DNA of 64,000 nt from an uncultured Cryptobacterium sp. (GTDB lineage: Bacteria > Actinomycetota > Coriobacteriia > Coriobacteriales > Eggerthellaceae). Shown here one piece after another: positions 1 to 9,636 of this stretch (the first letter of the stretch is position 1; each line of letters begins with the position of its first letter). The position numbers were made by a program, and so were the translations under genes. The notes under the pieces were generated by a model. It saw nothing but the letters and a program-made list of their open reading frames with translations, was not told where the DNA came from and searched no databases. The stretch covers positions 1 to 64,000 of the forward strand of contig CATYOF010000004.1 of the NCBI GenBank assembly GCA_958410215.1, given 5' to 3'.

Positions 1-1603
1 GAGCAATAGCGGCAGCGAATCCTGTTGCATATTGGCATACGTAGAAGCAGTAGTAGAAATGGGGAATACGGGCCCATTCCAAGGCGATTTCGTCATCTAC
101 TACGATGGCGCTGCCAAAGTAATCTTCGTTGAGTTTGCGATATATATCGCATAGGGCATCGGCGGTAATACCAGCACCTTGGGCGGCAAGTTCGCTTACC
201 TTGAGTTCAAATTCGGCAAACATGGTTTGGCGATAAAGAGTGGCGCGGAATTGCTCTAAGAAATGGTTCAAGAAATAAGCACGTTCACGTTCATTTTTTG
301 CATGCTCTAAGAAGTAATGAGTAAGCAGTGCTTCGTTGCAGGTGGAGGCAACTTCGGCAACGAAAATTACGTAGTCGGAATAGCAGCTTGGTTGGTTTTC
401 GCACGACAAATACGTGTGGATGGAATGCCCCATTTCGTGAATAAGAGTGAACACATCGTCAAGCTTACCCTGGAAGTTCATAAGGATAACAGGATGCATA
501 CCGTAGCCACCTGCCGAATAGGCACCGCTACGCTTACCGGGCGTTTCGTATACATCAACCCAGCGTTCCGTCAGCCCTTTACGAACAAGAGCCAGATAAT
601 CTTCGCCCATGGGCTTTAAAGCCTCAAGAATTATTTCGCAGGCTTCTTCGTAGGTAAACGTAAGATCAATGTCATCAACGATGGGTACATACAAATCTGA
701 AAAACGCAGTTCATCGTATCCGAGCAATTCCTTGCGCAGTGCTACGTATTTATGAAGCGCGGGAAGATTTTTATGAACCGCTTCAATAAGATTAGTGTAT
801 ACCTCGGTAGGTACTTCGTTGCCATCGAGGGCGCTGGCAAGCAGGGAGGGGTAGTTGCGGGCATCCGCATAAAACTTTAGCTGCTTGTTCTGCGCGCCAA
901 GGGTTGCGGCGAAGGTATTGCGGAACTGTTTATAGGTTGAATAGAGCGAATGGTAAGCGTTTTCGCGTAAGGTTCGGTCGGTTGACATCATTAAAGGAAT
1001 GTAGCTGCCGTGTGTAACCGGATGGACAACGCCTTCTGAATCAAGCGCATCTTTGAAGGTAAGGTCAGCATCATTGAGTAGCGAAAATACATTTTCTGGT
1101 TGGCTTGCCATATCGCCTGCGCTTGCAAGCAGATGCTCTTCTGCGGGGCTTAATACGTGCGCGCGGCGACGGAATATTACCTCAAGAGCTCGGCGATAAA
1201 GTTCGAGGTCGGGGCACTGCTGATAGAACTGTTCCATTGTGGTTTCGTCAATAGATAAAAGCTCGGAAGCAAACCACGAACACGCGCTTGATATAGCAAC
1301 GTAAACCGACATAACCTGGCTGGAGTAATCCTGATAAAGACTTGCACGGGTATCTTCATCGGCCTTGCGATTTGCGTAATTTACTAGCTTACTTAATTCG
1401 ATGCTCATTTCATCATCAAAGCGTAGGTATTCAAGAAGGGTTTCAGGGGATTGGGAAATTTTTCCCTGGAAGGCAAGGCAGCGTTCAGGATAAGCTTTCG
1501 CTTGCTCGAGTGCTGCCAAAAAAGCTTCATCGTTTTCAAAGATGCTGGTAAGGTCCCAGCGATACTGTTCGCTAATTTCGTCGCGAGAGGAATAGGTAGT
1601 CAT
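1..1603 (-). CDS. pepF: Oligoendopeptidase F (M3 zinc peptidase), 3' end cut by window edge
   Basis: Reading the minus strand from ATG at 1603 (good AAGGAG site at 1611-1616) gives an open frame to base 1, about 534 residues; it continues outside the window. The N-terminus (MTTYSSRDEISEQYRWDL) is typical of PepF. The zinc site HEMGH lies at residues 389-393 (bases 425-439), followed by SIHT, matching M3B peptidases of about 600 residues, so roughly 65-70 residues are missing. The enzyme cleaves oligopeptides in the cytoplasm. It is the second gene after elp3 on the same strand with a 172-bp gap, so it may have its own promoter. What is seen: start, SD, metal site. Family function is established knowledge. 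Confidence 0.93.
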   Translation of the reverse strand, partial: MTTYSSRDEISEQYRWDLTSIFENDEAFLAALEQAKAYPERCLAFQGKISQSPETLLEYLRFDDEMSIELSKLVNYANRKADEDTRASLYQDYSSQVMSVYVAISSACSWFASELLSIDETTMEQFYQQCPDLELYRRALEVIFRRRAHVLSPAEEHLLASAGDMASQPENVFSLLNDADLTFKDALDSEGVVHPVTHGSYIPLMMSTDRTLRENAYHSLYSTYKQFRNTFAATLGAQNKQLKFYADARNYPSLLASALDGNEVPTEVYTNLIEAVHKNLPALHKYVALRKELLGYDELRFSDLYVPIVDDIDLTFTYEEACEIILEALKPMGEDYLALVRKGLTERWVDVYETPGKRSGAYSAGGYGMHPVILMNFQGKLDDVFTLIHEMGHSIHTYLSCENQPSCYSDYVIFVAEVASTCNEALLTHYFLEHAKNERERAYFLNHFLEQFRATLYRQTMFAEFELKVSELAAQGAGITADALCDIYRKLNEDYFGSAIVVDDEIALEWARIPHFYYCFYVCQYATGFAAAIA

Positions 1604-1775
1604 GTGTTTCTCCTTGGTGTAGGGTGGCGCAGTACGCTTCATGGGCAGTAGGCAGCCTTTTGCGAATAGCCTGAGCCGTTCTTTATGCGTTAAGGGGTGC
1701 CATCGAAATGCTGCCGCAATGTTGCGCTGGTTACTGTGCCCCTGTTAGTTTTCAGAAAACATGGTACGTCAAACT

Positions 1776-3875
1776 CTACAACTTGCGTTGCTGATACAGG
1801 CCATTGTCATAAAAATGGAGTTTTCGATAATAGCCACGGGTGCCAATAGCGCTAATGACGTTGATAGAGGTGTAGCCAGCTGAGCGAGCAAGTTCGCAGG
1901 CCTTTTCAACCAGCTGCGTGCCTAAACCATGATGCTGGGCTCCTGTTCCTTGTTTAGTTAATTTAGCAACACGACCGTATACATGTACTTCGCGAATCAT
2001 GGCTTCATGAAGTTTAATAGGGGAAATAAAAGCGCTTTGGCTAGCAGGCGGAACAGGGGCAACGGGCGAAACCGAAGTGTTTCGCTTTGCGGGTGCTTTG
2101 TCTGTGTTACTCGTTTCGAGTGTGCTGATTAGCTGTTCAATTGCCTCTTTGCGGGGAAGCGAAAGACGCAAAAACCCTGCGATTTTTCCTTCGGGAGTAA
2201 CCCACTGCAGGAAGCGTTCACTTGTGGCAGTAGTTTCGTAAGGAACAATTTCAAGCCGCAACGTGGCGGGGTCGATATCTGCCAAACTTACTTCGCGGTG
2301 GCGAATTTCTTTTGTAATAAGTCCTTGTGTATCAATTCGGTTTTCTACTAGTTGACGCAAGTTTACTTTCTTATTACCTGCCACAATATCGGGTGCAGAA
2401 ATATCGCGAATCATGCGCGATATACGGGTAAAGGCAGGGGTGGCGCAGGTGTCGGCCACTAGTACGTCGATAAGCTCTTCTTCTGAATAAGGTTGCCAGG
2501 CGCCATCGTTGTAATGTGCGCACAGCCCGGTGCCATCTACTAAAACGCATGGGTACAGTTTGATTTCGTCGGGCTGGAAAGGCTTATCGTTTACGAGGCG
2601 CAGGTAGTCTTGTTTGTCTAATTCAGGGGTTGCCCCCAAAAGATTCACCATGGCATGAATATGCGTTTTGAAGCCGAACAAACGCAACGTTTCAAACGCG
2701 CTTTGGATTTGCGCTGTGGCGGTATGACGATCGTTTTGTTCGCGTATCTGCTCATTAAGACTTTGAATGCCCATTTGGACCTTGGTACAGCCAAGACGTC
2801 GAAGAATGTAAGCGTGCTGAGGGGTAATGCGCTCGGGGCGCGTTTCTATAACTAGCCCTACAACTCGATGCTGAGCCTCTTCATTAATGTGGTGCTCTGC
2901 TTCGAGCTCTTCCCAGGTGGCTGTTTGCCAGAGGGCAACGTCCTGCCAACCTTTATCGGTGGTGTAGCGTAAATCAAATGCCTGGTTATAGGTCAACTCT
3001 TGGTTGAATATGCGTTGCTGCAAGGGGGCAATCTGCTTTTTAAGCGTTCCCACATCGCTTGAAAGGCCTGCTTGCTTGTATTGGGCGCGCCGCGCGGGAA
3101 CTTTATTTTGCGCATGGGCTCCATCGTTTAAGGCGCGGAACAGTTCACGCACAAACCAGATTTGGTAGGCAAGGGGATAGTCGCTCCAGGTGCCACCAAG
3201 AATAATAAGCTCCACTTTGTCGGTAACATGCCCCATTTCTGTGAGCGCCTTGAGGCGAGCTACTACCTGCAAATAGGGATCGAAAAAGGTCCGTTCTGCT
3301 CGTTGGCAGGCGGGTTCGTCTGATAAGTAGCTTTTAGGCATGCGTAAGTCATTGGGGCAATAGAGGCAATTACTGGAACATTTCCAAGGTTTAGTAAGTA
3401 CCGTAATGGTTGCCACGCCCGATGCGGTGCGGCGCGGTTTCATTTGAAGCGTGCGTTCAATGCGGCGTTGCTGTTCTTCAGTGAAATTCCACTGTGCCCA
3501 ATGCTTGGGGTCATTGCGCTTTACGTCTAAGTAATAGGCAATTAAGTGGCGCTTTGACAATGGTCGTACGGGGTTTATCTTGGCACCCGTTGCATCAAGG
3601 GAAGGAGCGTTTGCGGTAGTTGGTGTGGTGATCTTTGGCGATGTGGCAGCGGCTGTGCCGGTTTTGCTTGAAGATATGGTGGCTACTGCATCGGTGTCGC
3701 TCGGGGGTGTGGCTCCCGCTGCGTCGATGTTAGCTTTTGCCACGTTTGTGGCATTTGCCTTCGCCTCTTCCAAGATGCGCTTATTGTGTCGATTGATAAC
3801 CTTAGTCAAGGCGCGATCATCTAAATATTCAACGGCTTTTAACTGTTCTGCTATGTCTAAAAGTGCTTTTTCCAT
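1776..3875 (-). CDS. elp3: Elp3-family radical SAM/GNAT tRNA-modifying enzyme
   Basis: A 699-residue protein when started at ATG 3875. Radical-SAM cysteines are C166, C170 and C173 (CSSNCLYC); the C-terminal GNAT domain carries ELHVYG-like HVYGR, a QHHGLGTQLV acetyl-CoA loop and the GTRGYYRKL motif characteristic of Elp3. By family it makes the carbamoylmethyl/carboxymethyl group on wobble uridine of tRNA. The frame remains open for 23 more codons upstream, but those residues are not Elp3-like and a TATAAT lies inside them, so I prefer 3875. Residues about 45-100 are an Ala/Thr/Ser-rich low-complexity linker between an N-terminal helical part and the SAM domain; this is unusual. Divergent from purL. 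Confidence 0.92.
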   Translation of the reverse strand: MEKALLDIAEQLKAVEYLDDRALTKVINRHNKRILEEAKANATNVAKANIDAAGATPPSDTDAVATISSSKTGTAAATSPKITTPTTANAPSLDATGAKINPVRPLSKRHLIAYYLDVKRNDPKHWAQWNFTEEQQRRIERTLQMKPRRTASGVATITVLTKPWKCSSNCLYCPNDLRMPKSYLSDEPACQRAERTFFDPYLQVVARLKALTEMGHVTDKVELIILGGTWSDYPLAYQIWFVRELFRALNDGAHAQNKVPARRAQYKQAGLSSDVGTLKKQIAPLQQRIFNQELTYNQAFDLRYTTDKGWQDVALWQTATWEELEAEHHINEEAQHRVVGLVIETRPERITPQHAYILRRLGCTKVQMGIQSLNEQIREQNDRHTATAQIQSAFETLRLFGFKTHIHAMVNLLGATPELDKQDYLRLVNDKPFQPDEIKLYPCVLVDGTGLCAHYNDGAWQPYSEEELIDVLVADTCATPAFTRISRMIRDISAPDIVAGNKKVNLRQLVENRIDTQGLITKEIRHREVSLADIDPATLRLEIVPYETTATSERFLQWVTPEGKIAGFLRLSLPRKEAIEQLISTLETSNTDKAPAKRNTSVSPVAPVPPASQSAFISPIKLHEAMIREVHVYGRVAKLTKQGTGAQHHGLGTQLVEKACELARSAGYTSINVISAIGTRGYYRKLHFYDNGLYQQRKL

Positions 3876-3888
3876 GTCAGCGATTATA
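3876..3888 (-). promoter_or_regulatory. -10 box directly before elp3; probable leaderless transcript
   Basis: On the minus strand a perfect TATAAT (3888-3883) is followed by seven bases and then the elp3 ATG. The expected transcription start therefore falls at or next to the A of the ATG, and there is no Shine-Dalgarno sequence. A convincing -35 is not visible (TTTTTG at about 3911-3906 is the best). Leaderless mRNAs are common in Actinobacteria. Confidence 0.5.
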
Positions 3889-4064
3889 GAGGTAGTTTTG
3901 TTGCACAAAAAGAAGGGGCACGGTGAAGTGTGGGCATAACACAAAACGCTTAGAACGAGTGCTGAAAAAATGAGTACTGAAAAAGAAAGTATGCATATTC
4001 GAAAAAGGAAGAACGCCTGCCCGAAAAGGCTTCGGGTGTCGTATCATAGAGACGTCTGTTTTTC

Positions 4065-4098
4065 GCATACGCCACAAACAGTATGTGTGAGCGTATGC
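4065..4098 (+). promoter_or_regulatory. Leader hairpin upstream of purL
   Basis: GCATACG (4065-4071) pairs with CGTATGC (4092-4098), and inside it CACA pairs with TGTG, giving a nested hairpin that ends 32 bases before the purL ATG. A second hairpin (CCCGAA/TTCGGG) lies near 4018-4034. No T-run follows, so this is not a standard terminator; it does not match a purine riboswitch core. It could be an operator or a 5' UTR stabiliser. Confidence 0.35.
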
Positions 4099-4130
4099 CG
4101 CTGTTACTTTTACTACGAAGGGTAGGATTC

Positions 4131-7100
4131 ATGGTCTCTCGCATCTATGTAGAGAAGAAACCCGGTTTCGATGTTGAGGCGCAGCAGCTTCTGCAAGAAT
4201 TGCATACCGTAATTACAGAAGGACTGCCGCAAACAACAAAACTTCGCATTATTAATATGTATGACGTGGAAGGCATTACCGATGAACTGTTTACTCAGTG
4301 TGTGCCTACCGTTTTTAGTGAGCCCCAGGTAGACAACGCTTCGATGGAACTTCCTGTTGAAGGCGTGGTGATGGGTGCAGCGGGCAGCGGGGAAGGAGTT
4401 ATTTCGGTACCTGCCGGCACTGCTGTTTTTGCAGTAGAACCTCTGCCTGGTCAGTTCGACCAGCGTGCTGATTCTGCAAGCGAATGTATTCAGCTTATTT
4501 CTCAGGGCGAACGTCCAACAGTCCGTTCGGTTAAGGTGTATGTGCTCGAAGGCGATCTTTCCGAAGAAACGCTTTCCGCCATTAAACACTACGTTATTAA
4601 TCCCATTGAATCACGTGAAGCATCTCTTGCTCTGCGCGATACGCTTGCTATGCAAATTCCCGAACCTCAGCCCGTTGAAGTGGTTGAAGGTTTTATTGAT
4701 CTGGATGAAGCGGGCTTGGCACAATTCTTGGCTGACCGCGGACTTGCTATGGACTTGGCGGATATTACGTTCTTCCAGAAGTATTTCCGCGAAACTGAAA
4801 AGCGCAATCCTACCATTACTGAAATTAAAGTAGTTGATACCTATTGGTCTGATCACTGCCGTCATACCACGTTTGGCACGGAGCTTACCAATGTGCAAAT
4901 TGACGATGAAGTGGTAAAACTTGCCTTTGATAAGTATCTTGCCATGCGTTCCGAATTAGGCCGCGAACATAAGCCGGTGTGCTTGATGGATATGGGTACG
5001 ATTGGTGCGAAGTACCTGCGTGCTCATGGTGGTTTGCAGGGCTTGGATGAATCCGAAGAGGTTAATGCCTGTACGGTAAAGTGCAAGGTAGATGTAAATG
5101 GGGAAGAACAGGACTGGTTGTTCCTGTTCAAGAACGAAACCCATAACCATCCTACTGAAATTGAACCCTTTGGTGGCGCAGCAACGTGTTTGGGTGGTGC
5201 TATTCGCGACCCCTTGTCTGGTCGTAGCTATGTGTATCAGGCAATGCGTGTAACAGGCGCGGGCGATCCAACGGTTCCTGTTTCGGAAACCCTGGAAGGT
5301 AAATTGCCTCAGCGTAAGTTGGTAACCACTGCCGCTGCGGGTTATTCGTCGTATGGCAACCAAATTGGCTTGGCAACCGGTCAGGTTTATGAGCTGTATC
5401 ATCCAGGATACGTGGCAAAGCGCATGGAGGTTGGTGCGGTCGTTGGCGCAACTCCGGCCGATCATGTTCGTCGCGAAGAGCCAGCACCAGGCGATAAAAT
5501 TATCTTATTAGGCGGACGTACGGGTCGCGACGGTATTGGTGGAGCAACGGGCTCTTCCAAAACACAAAACGTGGAAAGCTTGGAAACATCAGGTGCTGAA
5601 GTTCAAAAAGGTAATCCTCCGGTAGAGCGCAAGATTCAGCGTTTGTTCCGTCGTGGCGAGGCGTGCCGTTTGATTAAGCGTTGTAACGACTTTGGTGCTG
5701 GCGGCGTTTCAGTTTCTATTGGCGAGCTGTGCGATGGCTTGCTTATTGACTTGAATCAGGTACCTAAGAAATACGAAGGTCTAGATGGTACCGAACTTGC
5801 CATTTCTGAAAGCCAGGAGCGTATGTCGGTTGCGCTTGCTGCTGAAGATGTAGACGAATTCATTGGTTATGCCCATGAAGAAAACTTGGAAGCTACGGTA
5901 GTTGCCACCGTAACAGCCGAAGCGCGCCTTCGCATGGAATGGAATGGCGATGCTATTGTAGATGTAAGCCGTGAATTCTTAGCTTCAAATGGTGCACCTA
6001 AGCATCAGGATGTTCGCGTTGAGCAAGGTGAAACCTATGAGCCTTCTTGGGCAGGCGACACACTTGCGGATCGTATGACTTCGCTCGTAACCGATTTGAA
6101 TGTATCTTCCAACAAGGGCTTGGGTGAGCGTTTTGACTCCACCATTGGAGCGGCAACTGTATTGATGCCTTATGGCGGCAAGCATCAGCTTACGCCTGCG
6201 CAGGCTATGGTTTCTAAGTTCCCTGTTGATGGCGAAACCACAACCGCAAGCGCAATGGCTTGGGGGTTCAACCCCTATCTGTCAGAAAAGAACCAGTTCA
6301 AGGGCGCTTATTTGGCGGTCGTGGAAAGTGTTGCCCGCCTGGTAGCAACAGGCTTTACGCGTGATGCGGCCTACCTTTCTTTGCAGGAATACTTCGAACG
6401 TTTGCGTAACGAGCCTGCGCGTTGGGGCAAGCCTACCGCTTCAGTGCTGGGTGCCTTGATGGCTCAGGTGGATTTAAAGATTGGTGCTATTGGCGGTAAG
6501 GATTCCATGTCGGGCAGCTTTGAGGATTTGGATGTTCCTCCAACACTGATCAGCTTTGCTGTATCTACGGGTTCAATCGATCGTGTGGTTTCTCCTGAAT
6601 TTAAGCGTGCTGGCAGCAAGGTGGTTCGTATTGCACCTCGTTTCTATGACGAAGATTCTCTAGTGCCTGACGTTGAAGGAATGAATGCAACCTTCGATTT
6701 GATGGAACGCTTAATTGGCGAAGGCAAAGTTGCTGCTGCAGCAACGCCTGGGTATGGTTGCACGGCGGAGACTCTGTTTAAGATGTGTGTCGGCAACGGT
6801 ATTGGCTTGAAACTTACCGATGCAGGAGCAACGGACGCTGCAGCAAGTAATGTTGAGCTAGATGATCTCTTTACGCTTGCTTATGGCAGCTTCGTGGTTG
6901 AACTGACTGATGGTGTTGATGCTCAGGCTATTCTGGCAGATGCAACCGATTTGGTAAGTATCATTGAATTGGGCGAAACCACTGCTGAATACATGCTTGA
7001 AGCATTTGGCGAAACCCTTGATTTAGCTAAGTTGCAGGAAGCTTGGGAGGCTGGCATTGAATCGGTATTCCCGTATCGTCATGAAGACGAACAGGTAGAA

Positions 7101-7949
7101 CAGATTAGTTGGTCTGATCGTTTGCCTTTGGTTTGCGGCGAAAAGTTCGCAAAACCACGCGTTATTATTCCGGTGTTCCCGGGAACTAACTGCGAATACG
7201 ATACTGCTCGTGCTTTTGAGTGCGTAGGTGCCGTGCTGCAAGTGATGGTTATTAACAACCTTTCGCCCAACGCGGTTATCGAAAGCACCAAGGCTTTGGT
7301 TGAGGCTATTAACAATAGCCAGATTATTATGCTGCCTGGCGGCTTTTCTGGTGGTGACGAACCAGATGGATCTGCGAAGTTTATTACCGCATTCTTCCGT
7401 GCACCTGAGGTAACCGAAGCAGTACGTACCTTGTTACAGAAGCGTGATGGTTTAATGCTGGGTATCTGCAATGGTTTCCAGGCGCTTGTAAAGCTTGGCC
7501 TGGTGCCATATGGCGATATTGTTCCAGCAACAGCTGAAGCACCAACGCTTACTTTCAACGAAATCGGTCGCCATCAAAGCAGGCTTGTTCGTACGCGCGT
7601 GGCATCCAGCTTGTCGCCGTGGCTTTCAAACTGCAAGGTGGGCGATATTCATACCGTTGCTATCAGTAACGGTGAGGGCCGCTTTGTAGCAAGCGATGAA
7701 GTGCTTGCTCAGATGAAAGCTTCTGGTCAAATTGCAACGCAGTATGTTGATGAGGCGGGTAATCCTTCAATGGACTGGGCAGTGAATCCCAGTGCTTCGA
7801 TTTTGGCAATCGAAGGCGCCACAAGCCCCGATGGTCGTGTATTCGGCAAGATGGGCCACAGTGAACGCAGTGGTAACGGTTTGTACAAGAATGTTCCTGG
7901 CAACTTGTATCAGCCTATCTTTGAGGGCGGTGTGAACTACTTCGCGTAA
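4131..7949 (+). CDS. purL: Phosphoribosylformylglycinamidine synthase, single chain
   Basis: 1272 residues from ATG 4131, with a weak GGTAGG site seven bases upstream; an upstream in-frame ATG at 4083 adds a hydrophobic stretch foreign to the family. The enzyme converts FGAR plus glutamine and ATP to FGAM in purine synthesis. Order: N-terminal PurS-like part (MVSRIYVEKKPGFDVEAQ), two AIRS-type halves (NETHNHPTEIEPFGGAATC; GAIGGKDSMSGSF), and a C-terminal class I glutamine amidotransferase with RVIIPVFPGTNCEYDTARA, catalytic Cys1113 in GICNGFQ and GHSER. The start motif and length place it in the long single-chain clade known from Clostridia and streptococci rather than the E. coli PurL type. 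It stands alone, not in a pur operon, in this window. Confidence 0.97.
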   Translation: MVSRIYVEKKPGFDVEAQQLLQELHTVITEGLPQTTKLRIINMYDVEGITDELFTQCVPTVFSEPQVDNASMELPVEGVVMGAAGSGEGVISVPAGTAVFAVEPLPGQFDQRADSASECIQLISQGERPTVRSVKVYVLEGDLSEETLSAIKHYVINPIESREASLALRDTLAMQIPEPQPVEVVEGFIDLDEAGLAQFLADRGLAMDLADITFFQKYFRETEKRNPTITEIKVVDTYWSDHCRHTTFGTELTNVQIDDEVVKLAFDKYLAMRSELGREHKPVCLMDMGTIGAKYLRAHGGLQGLDESEEVNACTVKCKVDVNGEEQDWLFLFKNETHNHPTEIEPFGGAATCLGGAIRDPLSGRSYVYQAMRVTGAGDPTVPVSETLEGKLPQRKLVTTAAAGYSSYGNQIGLATGQVYELYHPGYVAKRMEVGAVVGATPADHVRREEPAPGDKIILLGGRTGRDGIGGATGSSKTQNVESLETSGAEVQKGNPPVERKIQRLFRRGEACRLIKRCNDFGAGGVSVSIGELCDGLLIDLNQVPKKYEGLDGTELAISESQERMSVALAAEDVDEFIGYAHEENLEATVVATVTAEARLRMEWNGDAIVDVSREFLASNGAPKHQDVRVEQGETYEPSWAGDTLADRMTSLVTDLNVSSNKGLGERFDSTIGAATVLMPYGGKHQLTPAQAMVSKFPVDGETTTASAMAWGFNPYLSEKNQFKGAYLAVVESVARLVATGFTRDAAYLSLQEYFERLRNEPARWGKPTASVLGALMAQVDLKIGAIGGKDSMSGSFEDLDVPPTLISFAVSTGSIDRVVSPEFKRAGSKVVRIAPRFYDEDSLVPDVEGMNATFDLMERLIGEGKVAAAATPGYGCTAETLFKMCVGNGIGLKLTDAGATDAAASNVELDDLFTLAYGSFVVELTDGVDAQAILADATDLVSIIELGETTAEYMLEAFGETLDLAKLQEAWEAGIESVFPYRHEDEQVEQISWSDRLPLVCGEKFAKPRVIIPVFPGTNCEYDTARAFECVGAVLQVMVINNLSPNAVIESTKALVEAINNSQIIMLPGGFSGGDEPDGSAKFITAFFRAPEVTEAVRTLLQKRDGLMLGICNGFQALVKLGLVPYGDIVPATAEAPTLTFNEIGRHQSRLVRTRVASSLSPWLSNCKVGDIHTVAISNGEGRFVASDEVLAQMKASGQIATQYVDEAGNPSMDWAVNPSASILAIEGATSPDGRVFGKMGHSERSGNGLYKNVPGNLYQPIFEGGVNYFA

Positions 7950-7951
7950 GT

Positions 7952-8012
7952 GTGACAAGTGGACGGGGTGGTGTCAGGTGGTCATTGCACCACTTGTCAC
8001 GGCACTTGTCAC
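7952..8012. repeat. Palindromic repeat cluster downstream of purL
   Basis: GTGACAAGTGG at 7952-7962 is perfectly complementary to CCACTTGTCAC at 7990-8000, and CACTTGTCAC recurs at 8003-8012. The base run after the first arm (GACGGGG) resembles the spacer of two related 27-nt palindromes at 11725-11751 and 17241-17267. This copy is expanded, with a longer loop. It may also act as the purL terminator, but no T-run directly follows the first stem. Confidence 0.7.
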
Positions 8013-8164
8013 GTTTATTTGGGCACTTCGATAGAGGTGCCCTTTTTACTTCGAGATGTTGGTCTGTTCGAGACGTAAAACATCCTACGTGGTAAATAGA
8101 GAGGTCGCTTGTCATCTATTTGGCGCCTACGAACATACTAAACACCCTGCCTATTTTCATACTG

Positions 8165-8220
8165 TCATTTGAAAATCAACCGATAAATCATTTGAAAATC
8201 AACCGATAAATCATTTGAAA
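8165..8220. repeat. 23-bp tandem repeat, 2.4 copies
   Basis: The unit begins TCATTTGAAAATCAACC and repeats exactly at 8165-8187 and 8188-8210, followed by a partial third copy (TCATTTGAAA, 8211-8220). It lies 80-135 bp upstream of the DUF4143 ATPase start. AT-rich iterated sites like this may be protein-binding sites or simply slippage products. The rest of the 7950-8299 gap holds the palindrome cluster and no supported gene. Confidence 0.8.
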
Positions 8221-8299
8221 AAACAAGTATCGCCTGATAAAGTAAATAATTAAGAAAAGCAATTTTTACACAAATCATCCTTATAAAAGAGGGATTTCG

Positions 8300-9580
8300 A
8301 TGGAATATATTTCTCGTATTTGCGATAGAGAACTTGAAGAATACCTGAAAACTTTTGGTGCGGTATTAGTAGAAGGACCGAAATGGTGCGGAAAAACAAC
8401 AACCGCTTCGCGTCAAGCAGCTTCTGAGTTGCGAATAGCAGATCCATCAAATAATTATCAAAATAAACGTTTGGCAGAAATAGATGTTGCAACTGCCTTG
8501 GAAGGCGCGCGTCCTCGTCTAATTGACGAATGGCAAGAAGTACCATCGACCTGGGACGCAGTGCGTTATAGCTGTGACCAAGTCGCAGGGCAACCAAGGC
8601 AGTTTTTGCTTACCGGTTCCGCGACTCCTCGGGAAGAAAAGAAGCCTATACATAGCGGAGCTGGCCGAATCGGCAAATTGCGCATGGATACCATGACACT
8701 CTATGAAATGGGACTGTCTTCAGGAAAAAGCTCCCTGGAGAAAATATTTAGTGGAGAATCACCAGCAGGAGTTTCTGCGATGACGCTTCAAAAACTAGCT
8801 GAGCAAATTTGTCGGGGAGGATGGCCCGCGGCGATTCATTTTAATGTTGAACAAGCAATTCGAATTTCTCGTGCTTATATTGATGCGGTAGCTAGTGAAG
8901 ATCTTGAAAAGATCGATGGAGTGGCTCGTGATCCCAAAAAAATAAAGCGCCTCATTGTGTCGCTTGCACGCAATGAAGCTACTCTTGCAAGCAAAAAGAC
9001 TATCGTTGCGGACACCTCAAATATAGATGGCGGTTTAACAGGGGGAAGGTTAGCAGAAAGTACGGTAAGTGAATACTTAACATCACTGCAAAAGATCTTC
9101 TTTGTTGATGATATTCCAGCTTGGAATCCCGCTTTACGTTCTCCGGTAAGAATTCGCTCTGCGGCAAAACATCATCTTTCTGATGTTTCTCTTGCGGCGG
9201 CTGCTCTAGGAGCTACTCCGGATACTCTTGTGGCTGATCAGAAAACAATGGGCTTTTTATTCGAGTCGCTTGTTGCTCATGACCTGATTATTTATGCTCG
9301 AAATATGGATGCAAAGGTGTACCACTATAGAGATGATTCGAATCTAGAAGTAGACCTCATTATCCAGAAAAATAACGGTGATTGGGGTGCCTTTGAGGTA
9401 AAAATGGGCGCAGTACAAGAAGACGATGGCGCTGCAAATGTACTGGCACTTGATAAAAAAATGACTGAGCGAGGCGAATGTCCCGCTTCCGCTAAAGCGG
9501 TGATTGTTGGTGTTGGTGGTGTGGCTCATATGAGGCCAGATGGTGTAGCGGTCATTCCGTTTGATACTTTGGGAATTTGA
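8300..9580 (+). CDS. AAA ATPase with DUF4143 (archaeal-type ATPase family)
   Basis: 426 residues. Walker A is GPKWCGKT (26-33); Walker B-like LIDEWQEVPSTWDAVR follows at about 75; the C-terminal part ends with VDLIIQ...GAFEVKMG, the nuclease-like DUF4143 core seen in this family. A GAGG site precedes the ATG. Such single-gene ATPases are abundant in anaerobic gut and oral bacteria; biological role unknown, often suggested to be accessory or defence-like. A 3' remnant of a relative lies at 47656-47898. The next gene starts 56 bp downstream and could be co-transcribed, but no functional link to the immunity cassette is established. Confidence 0.85.
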   Translation: MEYISRICDRELEEYLKTFGAVLVEGPKWCGKTTTASRQAASELRIADPSNNYQNKRLAEIDVATALEGARPRLIDEWQEVPSTWDAVRYSCDQVAGQPRQFLLTGSATPREEKKPIHSGAGRIGKLRMDTMTLYEMGLSSGKSSLEKIFSGESPAGVSAMTLQKLAEQICRGGWPAAIHFNVEQAIRISRAYIDAVASEDLEKIDGVARDPKKIKRLIVSLARNEATLASKKTIVADTSNIDGGLTGGRLAESTVSEYLTSLQKIFFVDDIPAWNPALRSPVRIRSAAKHHLSDVSLAAAALGATPDTLVADQKTMGFLFESLVAHDLIIYARNMDAKVYHYRDDSNLEVDLIIQKNNGDWGAFEVKMGAVQEDDGAANVLALDKKMTERGECPASAKAVIVGVGGVAHMRPDGVAVIPFDTLGI

Positions 9581-9636
9581 TTGTGGCAAGTAGATCGGTT
9601 ATGCAGAATTCGAATTTGGAAACGATCGGAAAAGCA

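Noticed and set aside
3580..3939. 119-codon plus-strand frame opposite elp3
   Set aside because: Shadow of the Ala/Thr-rich elp3 linker on the other strand; no ribosome-binding site.
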